Part shown: positions 56,606-64,000 of the stretch, in pieces
Position numbering within the stretch: the stretch's first letter is position 1
Layout: the number at the start of each line of letters is the position of its first letter
Assembly: GCA_902702965.1 (NCBI GenBank)
Contig: CACRXP010000182.1
Span: forward strand, 511,946-575,945
Direction of reading: 5' to 3'
Source: Spirometra erinaceieuropaei
Taxonomy: Eukaryota; Platyhelminthes; Cestoda; Diphyllobothriidea; Diphyllobothriidae
Length of the DNA stretch: 64,000 nucleotides
The notes under the pieces: model-generated
What the model was told of the DNA's origin: nothing
The model's input: only the letters and a program-made list of their open reading frames with translations
Databases searched by the model: none
Made by a program: the position numbers and the translations under genes

Positions 56606-57130
56606 TTAAACGTTTATTCTCTTTAGTTTCCCCTTCTTCTTCTTTCCCTTTTTCAGTGGTTGTGTTTCCGGTGTATTAAGTTCCCCCAGAAGTAGGATAG
56701 CTCTCGACTCATTCAAAAGCTGCGAGGCCACACAGCAGCAGCAGAAGAGGGAGAAGATAAAATCGAGCAGGATGTTGCCACGAATTTTCCACTTTTTCCG
56801 AAACTTTCTTCTCAGGTTGCACATCGCAAAGGGTCCACAGAACAACGTGAAGGGGATCTGCGAGAGGCCAAAGTACAGGGAGAATGGTGGAATGTATCCG
56901 AGGGCCCGCATGATCTCTTCAAAACCAAGCAAGGAGAAGAGACAGAAGAAGCAGCAATTCCCCATGCCGACATAGCTGAACAGGGAGAAGAGGGAATAAC
57001 GGAATTTTCCGGGCCTCCGTGGTGGAGGCTCAGGATACTTGACTTGCGGTCCATCGAGGTTCACGCTGGCATTGCTGTTGAAGTAGTCCAGCTCATCCTC
57101 GATCCGGACGCAGGTGTGTGGCCGTGACAT
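56606..57130 (-). CDS. PLAC8-like cysteine-rich membrane protein
   Basis: Single exon from the ATG at 57130 to the TAA at 56606, 174 residues. A polar N-terminus (MSRPHTCVRIEDELDYFNSN) with a proline stretch (PEPPPRRPG) precedes the domain. The domain starts RYSLFSLFSYVGMGNCCFFC, continues EEIMRALGY and ends LRRKFRKKWKIRGNILLDFI then FSLFCCCCVASQLLNESR. The last part follows the PLAC8 pattern (R..R..Y.I.G....D.....CC..CA..Q...E). The usual N-terminal CPC motif is not intact and the first cysteine cluster is shortened, so it is a divergent member. A Lys-rich tail (LKKGKKKKGKLKRINV) follows. Hydrophobic segments suggest membrane attachment; family roles vary and none is assigned. A tRNA-derived repeat lies about 60 bp upstream of the ATG. 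Confidence 0.68.
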   Translation of the reverse strand: MSRPHTCVRIEDELDYFNSNASVNLDGPQVKYPEPPPRRPGKFRYSLFSLFSYVGMGNCCFFCLFSLLGFEEIMRALGYIPPFSLYFGLSQIPFTLFCGPFAMCNLRRKFRKKWKIRGNILLDFIFSLFCCCCVASQLLNESRAILLLGELNTPETQPLKKGKKKKGKLKRINV

Positions 57131-57187
57131 GCCTTGTGCACGCGTCGTTATCGATCAAGTCCCCATTTGTCTCCGTAGTCTTGAAGG

Positions 57188-57560
57188 ATGACTGGCTGAC
57201 GACGGCTAATAAGCCGGAAATGGCCATTCCAGTCTCCCTTGCCTTTGTCGGTGATGACATTCTGCCTATATCATGCGCCGCTGTGCGTCTGCTGATTGGG
57301 CTCGAGAGAGGGAGAGCCTATGAGGCACAACGGAACGAGTGAGTTCCCTAAGAACGATCCGTGGGCGTCCCTCCACCGTTGTATATTCCCGATCGAAAGC
57401 GGCAAGACAACGAGCCCGTGGCTCAGTGGTTTGAGGCGCCGGACCTCAAACTAACAGGTTGCGAGTTCGAGCCCCAGGTGTCCCACACATCGTGGTTGGG
57501 TGACTGGCTGACAACGGCTAATAAGCCAGAAATGGCCATTCCAGTCTCATGGTAATAACA
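57188..57560 (+). repeat. tRNA-derived repeat, one full unit and the start of a second
   Basis: The unit begins GACTGGCTGACGACGGCTAA and runs through GGCCATTCCAGTCTCCCTTG, TTTGTCGGTGATGACATTC, GCGCCGCTGTGCGTCTGC, GGCACAACGGAACGAGTGAG and CCGTTGTATATTCCCGATCG. It then reaches the tRNA-like head (57413-57490) with GAGCCCGTGGCTCAGTGGTT (A box) and GCGAGTTCGAGCCC (B box). A second body, GACTGGCTGACAACGGC, starts about 312 bp after the first. The head-tail-head order implies tandem units. Confidence 0.78.
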
Positions 57561-59149
57561 TTCTGAATACCTTCTAATCAGGCGAGCTAGCGGGCTGTTC
57601 TTTATTCAGGACATTCTGAAACAGCAAACACATGGGGACATCAAATGGGACTATCATTTTCGGTTGTTATAGATTGTGAAAATCGGAGAACCTACGCCCT
57701 ACGTTGCACAAAAACGCTGAAATCTCGATTTCTGGTTAAGGGCTCCGTTACAGGAAAACCCAGGGACCGGCACAGACTGCAAAATGAGCTAATCCGACGT
57801 GCAGGCAGCATCAAATAATAATTGCTACTGAGTTAATTTTGGGAGTATAATAAGTTTCATCTGAGAAGTTATCTTGCAGCCCAGCATGACTATAAATCGG
57901 AGCAAATAAATAGCGGCTAGCAAGTCGTGAGTAGGGGAAGACCGAATGCTGCACGACCGGCCAGCACCCGCTGGAATGCTTTAGATCTGAATTAAAAAGA
58001 CCAGCAGTTCCATTCCGTCCAAAGGCGAAGACTTTCTGACCGTATAAATTGCTTAATTCCATATAATGGGACATTCACGAAAATGAACCTTTACGCACGT
58101 TTTGCATTTAGGACGGTTTCTAGAACTTCTAAGCGCCAAATACACTGAATTTTATCTTCCGCTTTAGTGTGATTCCTTGATTTTTCTTTCTCTCTCTGGT
58201 CTCCTCTCGAGGCGAATGCCGTTAACTTCGCTTTCGGACATACAGGCAGTTGATCCCCCAGTCAAAGACAGATGGCTTGCGATCCCAGCATATCCTGGTC
58301 CGATTCATGACCACTGCCCAATGAAAAAGAATCAGGCATGCAACGTCCCGCTGTCACCGTGGCCAAGGCCTCCTGCTTTGGATCGCAATGATTTTTTCTT
58401 ATTTTTCTGCTGAACAATCTCATTGCCCAGGGACGCTATTTTTATTGTTATTATTATCACCATCGCCATTATCCAAACTCAGATAAACTACACGGTTATG
58501 CTAGGAGTGTTTTTTCAATACTAGTACTGATTATATCGGTAAACTGGCATCCAAAAGAATATTTGCTGTCTCTGTTACTGGATGTGAATGTAAATCCGAA
58601 GCATCAGACGAATAAAATTGTCGTCAATTAATTTGTTTACGGATTAAAATAAGTTCCAGCTGTGATTACTAGACCACTTTGATTAAACAAAGCCCTGATT
58701 CATGGGGCAGGTTTACCTCAAATTCGGAATTTCGACACCCACTGAAGTTCATTCTTCCCCACCCGAGAGAACTTCCTGTGTTCCTCGTCTTTTCCCGAAG
58801 TGAGTTCCCTTTCATGCGTGGGATAATTGTAGACCTATGGACTTTTCATGCATTTTACCCAGACTCTAGCATGACAATTAGTTTATTCTATCGCTTTCAA
58901 ATGAACATCGCGCCTGTTTTTGATGAAATATCCAACGGAACCAATGCCTTCAGTCGCCAGTATTTATTAGTTATTGAAAGTTTAAAAGTTTGCTCTAGTT
59001 GTTTTTTTTCTTCCGTTTGACTGAGCAGATATGCTGCTGTCAATGGTACTTGACTCACTGACGACTGCAGTGATGTAACGTGAATGATGAGAGGGTGGAA
59101 CAAACTAAGTCCGACCAATGGGAATGCTTAAACTACTTTGGTAGGAGAG
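57561..59149. other. Intergenic, no supported gene
   Basis: Contains AT-rich and trinucleotide-like tracts near 58440-58480 (TTATTGTTATTATTATCACC). No gene recognised. Confidence 0.3.
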
Positions 59150-59865
59150 AGTTCGCCGATCGCCCTACAGAGTTCACCCATCCTGTTGTGCCTTAGGGCC
59201 CTCTTTGGAGCCCAACTATAGTCACCAAGCGGTGCAGAATAACATTTGCGAGAAAGACATGGGAGACTGGAATGGCCATTTCTGTTTAATTAGTCGTCGT
59301 CAGCAGCTGCTGATTGAGTTCGAGAGAGAGCCCTAAGGCACAACGGGACGATTGAGATCCGTAACACGATCGGCGAGCACCCTCATCTACCATTGCATAT
59401 TCCCGATCGCAACCGATAAGACAATGATCCCGTGGCTCAGTGGCTAGGGGCGTCGGGTTTCTAACCAACAGGTCGCAGGATCGACCGTGCATTGTTCCAC
59501 ACCTCGGGATTGGGTATGACTGGCTGAGGACGGCTACCAAGCCATAAATGTCCATTCCATCCCCATTGTCTTTGTCGGTAATATCATTCTGCCTATATCC
59601 TGCGCCGCTGTGCGGCTGCTGGCGGGGCTCGAGAGAAATTCCCAAGGCACAACGGGAAGGGTGGGTTCCGTAGCGCGATTGTTCGATGCCCTTCTACCCG
59701 ATTGCAACTGACTGGGTAATGAGCCCGTGGTTTAGTGGTTAGGGGTGTTTGACCTCCAACCAACAGGTCGCGGGATCGGAGTCAGGTATGACTGACTGAC
59801 GATGGTCAATAAGCCAGAAACGGCTCTTCCAGCCTTCCTCGTCTCTTTCGGTAATGCCACTGCAT
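59150..59865 (+). repeat. Cluster of tRNA-derived repeat units, one inverted
   Basis: A minus-strand fragment (59150-59290) meets plus-strand units. tRNA-like heads are at about 59428-59505 (CCCGTGGCTCAGTGGCTAG, CAGGTCGCAGGATCGACC) and 59719-59775 (CCCGTGGTTTAGTGGTTAG, GGTCGCGGGATCGGAG), about 290 bp apart. Between them is the same body as at 57.2 kb (GACTGGCTGAGGACGGC, TTGTCTTTGTCGGTAATATC, GGCACAACGGGAAGG). The B boxes are degraded. Confidence 0.75.
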
Positions 59866-60039
59866 TAAACAAATTCTCACTTTTAATGGCAAAACTGACT
59901 GTAAATGTAAGAATGGGGAAGACTGGTCGAGAACAAAAACCATTTAGTTATTTTTCGTAACTTTTGGATTTGCGCGGAGTCCGTCGGCAGAGAAATAAGG
60001 CGCCAGTGGAACAAGCCACAGTTAACTAACGGACGATAA

Positions 60040-60560
60040 TTGAGGCAGGTCTGGAAGTGGTCGCACAGGACTCTGCATGCCGGCGCTAAATTGATACATC
60101 GATTTAGCGAGCTCAGTTCCGAGGCCGGGGCTTAAATCAGTTTTCCGATTCTCTTGCTTCCTGCATGGGCGATTAGTTTGGTGGCTCTTCATTTAAACTC
60201 GTCACCCGTCTCGAATCATGGTCAGACACTTAGTATGCTCCGTCATCCCACCGCCCAGTCATCTTATGTTCGCGCAGGATCGATCTGAGCATACATTCAG
60301 TCGGACCTTTGTAATTACAAGGTGTCTAGGCCAGAGATACGATACACTACCCCAGACTGTCCCTTGGCACCTACTCGGTCATTGATTTTCATGGCCCTGC
60401 CGCATATGGCAGCTTTGGACCGGTGTGCGATGCCGGCACTTAGTCCTGCAGAAATGATCTTAGTCTCTACTGAAACGCCCTTCTCGCATGGCAGAGCAGT
60501 TAATTCTTCGTTGATGTACCCGGTTGAGTCCTGCAGACGCGAACGCTAGGTATCGGCTTA
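60040..60560 (-). pseudogene. Penelope-like element, second PLE-1 copy, decayed
   Basis: The minus strand reads parallel to 54022-54578: AKSEPMMRYSD-like start, then the linker with GRAIKINDRVGAKGQSGVVY-like sequence around 60350-60400, and an end NRCINLAPACRVLCDHFQT at about 60055-60110. Several indels break the frame and the GIY-YIG core is partly lost. Same orientation as the copy at 54 kb. Confidence 0.7.
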
Positions 60561-61372
60561 TAAACCTCTTCTTCCTTTCTCACACATGTAAATGGAATCC
60601 AAACACAAGTCTCCGTTCCTGACTGCAAAATTGGCGACCCATCGCATTCTAAATCCCTTTCGTGGCATGTGGCGGAAACGCTGAAAATTTCTAGTCGAGG
60701 TTTGGCCTTCCCCGACATTCCCTCCCCTAACTAGTGAGCGACGGAGCCATGTTCACCCGGTTTGTGTTTCAAACCACTTTTTACCGACTTCTACCTCTAA
60801 ACTGGGTCACTTGCCTCGTCAAATTACACTGAGTTGAACATGATTGTCTCCGCGCACAAGTAGTGCAGATAACCACATTAATATTCTGTCAATTAGTGAG
60901 AATTTATAGGGAGCGATTGGGACTCATGATGATGGCGATGCTGGGTTGCTGAGGAGGTAAAACCCGATAAAGTAGGAATCAGAAATTCTTTTGTGATTGC
61001 CTTCGCAGAGGGCTGAAGAGCAGTTAAGATCGCATTAAATCCGGATAGAAAAATATTTCGTCAACATTTTCAGGGATTTCCACCTCCAGTTTTGCAGGCA
61101 CTCAACTCGGTGTCTTCGTAATGGAAAAGTTAGTTTCGTCTTCAAGGCAGAGCCCGTGCGTCCGTTTTCACACAATAATAGTAATAATGGCGATAATATT
61201 GTGCCGTGTCATTTTATATGCATTTTTGAAAAAGCACGCGACGTGGATCGAGCAAGTAGTGAAAGGCAGCAATGACTGAATACGCAAGTTCACAGTTCTA
61301 CTATTTTGACATACCTACTTATTAAATTAAGGTAGGCGTGTTGTTTTACGACTTGAACATCAGAAGGCGTTT
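60561..61372. other. Intergenic, nothing recognised
   Basis: Mixed sequence. No motif supported. Confidence 0.3.
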
Positions 61373-61521
61373 GAGGCTAAGATTAGGATTTCGGGTTGGC
61401 GTTAGTATATTGCAGCTAGGGTTGGCTTTTAAGGCTAGGAGTAGGCATGTGTTTAGGGCCACGGCTAAATTTAAGGTCAGGCTTACGGCTGGGGCTGAGA
61501 TTAGGGTTAGGGTTTGGTTTA
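61373..61521 (+). repeat. Degenerate telomere-like hexamer tract
   Basis: About 150 bp of G-rich hexamer-like units on one strand (GCTAAG, ATTAGG, GTTGGC, GCTAGG, GTTGGC, GCTAGG ...) ending in two perfect TTAGGG units (61501-61512) and GTTTGG. TTAGGG is the flatworm telomere repeat. It looks like an old interstitial telomeric tract or a TTAGGG-derived minisatellite. The open frames across it are artefacts of the periodicity. Confidence 0.65.
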
Positions 61522-62029
61522 GTAATAAAACATACATATGACAGAAATGCGAGTTTTCTCAACGCCTTCATCAGATTGTGTCTATTGTCGCGTCCATATG
61601 CCCTACTGACTGCTGGATTCCCCGCGTCCTGCTCCCTCAATGGGTTTACACATTCAAACCTTGACGAAAAACTCAGGTATACTGTGTGCAGTTTGTTGGG
61701 TTTTGAGTAGGGATAGTTCAGGGGAAAAAATCTGCAGCCCCAGGAGTGACAGCACTCCAGAGCCGGGATAGTCAGCAGGAGTATAGATGGATTTTTATGA
61801 AATTGGGACTCGGTACCAGACTGGGGTGCATGGGTGAGCTGTTGCCCCCAAGCGGCTGAAGAATTTACTGGCTTGGTGGCTCAGTGCGGAGACAGTACTA
61901 TCCCCATCGAAATAAAATCAAGCAAAGACACCGATGATCACGAAATCCATCACTCTGGAGGACTGATTCACTAGACATTGCAACAGTTGTTTTGAGTGAC
62001 AGTTCCTTTATACAATGAATGTTCTTCCC
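61522..62029. other. Intergenic, nothing recognised
   Basis: A GGTGGCTCAGTGCGGAGAC at about 61874 has a weak A-box look but no B box follows. Confidence 0.3.
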
Positions 62030-62660
62030 GAATTTTTGTGCGTCTAAATAACTTAATTTAGAGTATAGTTTCGTTAGCAGAAAAGAACTGAAGATATTTA
62101 ACCGTATTTGTCGGAAGAAGAAATAAAAGACTTCGAGGTGACTGTTGTGCTGAAAGTGACCAAGAGGCTTTAAATCATTATGCGGATTAAAATAATGACT
62201 TTTTAAAAAGTTTAAACATTAAAAAGACTTCCTTTTCTAATTGAGTAAGAAAACAAACTACCAACGCCCGCGAGTCTACGCTGTTCTAGCGAATTCAACT
62301 TTGGCCGTTCTGAGGTTAAAACGCTTTTGTTAAAAAGGTGCTGGGTGGATTCTACTTACTCCGATCGCCAACGCGCCAGGGAATGAATACAAACAGTCAG
62401 TATTCCAGATCAGACCTAACGCACATTTTATAGAGGCGGGAACTAATGGTGCTTGTTTTACAATTCCGTAGTATAAATCCATCCGCTCTTCGCGCATTCA
62501 GTTGGAACCCACTGAGATATTAATCAACATTAAAAAACTGAGGACATCATAATTCGTAAGTAACCCACACAAGAAGGTCAACATACTCAATATTGAACCG
62601 TAGTTGTGAATTTCAAGTGCAATCGAAGTTTCTTGACAAATATGCACCAATAACCTCACC
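62030..62660 (-). pseudogene. LINE family C copy C2, RT C-terminus, decayed
   Basis: The minus strand encodes PHNDLKPLGHFQHNSHLEVF at about 62085-62185, matching LTSLRHHIHPRRNSHREVF of C1. Upstream, 62330-62490 parallels C1 at 46880-47060 (GAATGAATACAAACAGTCAGT versus the equivalent stretch). Numerous indels. Only the part after the RT palm is present. Confidence 0.72.
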
Positions 62661-63068
62661 CCAAGACGATTGAGCCAGCGGTTGCAGAAAAAGGCAAATG
62701 AGAAACTGAGCTACTTTACATTTGCCACTATCCTCCTCATTCAGCTATACCTCCCGACGGAAACATCTTCAACGTGAGACTCCGTGGTTTGTTTGCTGTG
62801 GTGAATGAAGATCGCTGCTGATTGAATTAGCGACCATGGACTGGTCTACGAAACTGTTCTGGTGACATCGACCTCGGTATCTGCCCCTCAGTCCACGAAA
62901 GACGTTTAGGATCTGAAATACAGTCTACTTATCTTTAGGTAGTAGATGGATAATTTGAACAAAGTAGGGTTTTTACATATGTTATGGGGAAGACCGAATA
63001 AATTTTACCAGAACGAAGATGATAAAACATTATCAGATTCATATTGACCCAACTGTGATAAACTCGAC

Positions 63069-63137
63069 GTCTTGGTGGGATCCGAACCCACGCAGTAAGG
63101 GGAAGGCTTTAGTACAGCCAGCGCTCTAACCACTGAC
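63069..63137 (-). repeat. Inverted tRNA-like copy
   Basis: On the minus strand the sequence TCAGTGGTTAGAGCGCTGGC, TGTACTAAAGCC, TTCCCCTTACTGC and GTGGGTTCGGATCCCACC repeats the tRNA-like unit at 63169-63252. The A and B boxes are both recognisable. Confidence 0.65.
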
Positions 63138-63168
63138 CCAAATGTGATTAAACTCGCGTCGTACGGTG

Positions 63169-63252
63169 GGGCCTCGTAGCTCAAGTGGTTAGAACGTTGG
63201 CTGTACTAAAGCCTTCCCCTTACTACGTGGGTTTGAATCCCACCGAGGCGCC
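63169..63252 (+). tRNA. tRNA-like sequence / tRNA pseudogene (SINE head)
   Basis: The 5' GCCTCG pairs with 3' CGAGGC. There is a D-arm-like TAGCTCAAGTGGTTAGA (A box), an anticodon-like hairpin GGCT-GTACTAA-AGCC and an extended variable region. A T arm GTGGG-TTTGAAT-CCCAC follows (B box). The acceptor stem has a mismatch outside its 6 bp and the extra arm TTCCCCTTACTAC is unusual. The nearly identical inverted copy 30 bp away suggests a mobile tRNA-derived repeat and not a working tRNA. If read as a tRNA the loop gives ACT (Ser), an improbable anticodon. Confidence 0.45.
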
Positions 63253-63281
63253 GAGTTTTTCACTGTTGGGTCAATATGAAT

Positions 63282-63761
63282 TATTCAAAATCTGCCAAAA
63301 TACCTATGAATTAACAGATTCGTTATGTCTTAAATTCCGGACCTCTTTTTTTAACCGCAGACTGTTATTCCGTATTCTCAAGATTCATTAAGAAGATACC
63401 TTAAGGTACTCCAATTGGATAGGCACATAGGCAATACCGAAGATCGGTGAAATTTACGAATGGCCTAGAATGGGTGGAGGGAGGCGAAGTAAGAAAGTAA
63501 ACGAGTTTTAATCACGGCGAGAACTCTCAGAACTGGATTGTTCTACGCAGGGTGAAACACTATCCAGTCGTCTGCGAAAGGCTTCGGGCGTGGGAGACGG
63601 GGATGAGAGAAGAGGTCACATCCGCAACGAATTCCAATCGGAGCAGCGTAGGGGGTACGCCACCATTCAGTATTTGCACACTTCCGATTTTATTTCCACT
63701 GTTGTCGCAGCTTACGAGTTTAACAGTCATGTTACTTACCTGCTTGTTTAAATAAAAGTTT
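63282..63761. other. Intergenic, nothing recognised
   Basis: No supported feature. Confidence 0.3.
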
Positions 63762-63920
63762 ATGTAAAGAAAAAAAGGTGCAGCCTGTACCAGCATACTC
63801 CAATTGGACTTGTGCAGAGTCGTAGGTCTCGCTGAAAGCACCGATGTCCACTTTGTAGGGTTGCAGTTCGCGAGCGACTGGCTGTTGGAACACGTAACTC
63901 CTATTAACCTTTCCATCTTA
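63762..63920 (-). pseudogene. RTE-like LINE endonuclease, N-terminal remnant
   Basis: In one minus-strand frame QQPVARELQPYKVDIGAFSE and TYDSAQVQLEYAGTGCTFF match the start of the endonuclease in RTE-like flatworm LINEs (family pattern VARELARYKVDIAALSETR...QL.E.G.GYTFFWSG, from memory). The catalytic Glu of the SE(T) motif is present. The frame loses similarity after GCTFF. A consensus splice-donor-like CAGGTAAGT lies shortly after (about 63732-63740). No RT found in the window for this family. Confidence 0.6.
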
Positions 63921-64000
63921 AACGCTATCGTTTGTTTCACCGCGTGCGTAATGCCCGAAAGGGGTCTTAGTGACTGGACTTCTCAGTACCTTATTTCCTC
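63921..64000. other. Window end, unassigned
   Basis: 80 bp, possibly the continuation of the RTE-like remnant on the minus strand. Nothing further readable. Confidence 0.2.

Larger units (their letters stand above)
63037..63281. repeat. Inverted pair of tRNA-like sequences (foldback)
   Basis: The left arm (63037-63137) and right arm (63180-63281) are reverse complements with scattered mismatches. Both end outward in TTGGGTCAATATGAAT. Each arm contains a tRNA-like sequence. The ~42-bp centre repeats the AACTGTGATAAACTCG-type motif found at the left. The whole could fold into a ~100-bp hairpin. Confidence 0.8.

Noticed and set aside
61338..61710. Overlapping frames in the telomere-like tract
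   Set aside because: They arise from hexamer periodicity, giving repetitive Arg/Leu/Gly translations on several frames.
1..64000. CRISPR arrays, operons, rRNA genes
   Set aside because: No regularly spaced direct repeats with spacers, no ribosomal RNA core motifs, and eukaryotic gene structure throughout.

Overview
The window looks like nuclear DNA of a parasitic flatworm (trematode or cestode, perhaps a diphyllobothriid-type tapeworm; the exact lineage is inference). The reasons are: genes split by introns of only 30-35 bp next to kilobase introns; many decayed non-LTR retrotransposons of CR1/Jockey type plus Penelope-like elements; tRNA-derived repeats; and TTAGGG-type telomere-like sequence. 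There are no operons, ribosome binding sites or other bacterial signals. Most open frames in the window are chance or belong to dead transposons.

I can support three host genes. LRRC57 (leucine-rich repeat protein) lies on the + strand at 31434-38052 in five exons. PFDN1 (prefoldin subunit 1) lies on the - strand at 40207-40680 in four exons separated by three micro-introns, and no long open frame reveals it. The two genes are convergent, about 2.2 kb apart. A single-exon PLAC8-like cysteine-rich membrane protein is on the - strand at 56606-57130.

The rest is mostly transposon graveyard. 0.3-1.2 kb: broken Tc1/mariner transposase. 4.4-5.4 kb: a 1-kb foldback element with ~380-bp inverted arms flanked by TA. 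14.9-16.4 kb: a LINE of family A (CR1-like), internally deleted at an assembly N. 16.9-25.6 kb: a nest in which a Penelope-like element flanks a family A LINE, whose 3' UTR is split by a 4.6-kb family B LINE. 26.1-27.2 kb: a third A copy. 27.4-30.2 kb: an A copy inserted into a B 3' UTR. 41.8-45.6 kb: B and A fragments meeting head to head. 46.1-49.7 kb: an almost intact family C LINE whose endonuclease-RT frame is broken by one TGA. 50.2-50.6 kb: a LINE-type zinc-finger remnant. 53.9-54.7 and 60.0-60.6 kb: two copies of another Penelope-like element with GIY-YIG endonuclease. 57.2-57.6 and 59.1-59.9 kb: tRNA-derived repeats. 61.4 kb: degenerate telomere-like sequence. 62.0-62.7 kb: a decayed C copy. 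63.0-63.3 kb: an inverted pair of tRNA-like sequences. 63.8 kb: an RTE-like endonuclease remnant.

Families A, B and C, and one further 3' end, share a 3' layout: a small hairpin, then an AATAAA-like stretch, then a short tandem repeat. This fits RNA ends recognised by their own reverse transcriptases. Families A, B and C are labels used only in this annotation. All family assignments rest on motifs read by eye and remembered family features; no database search was run.
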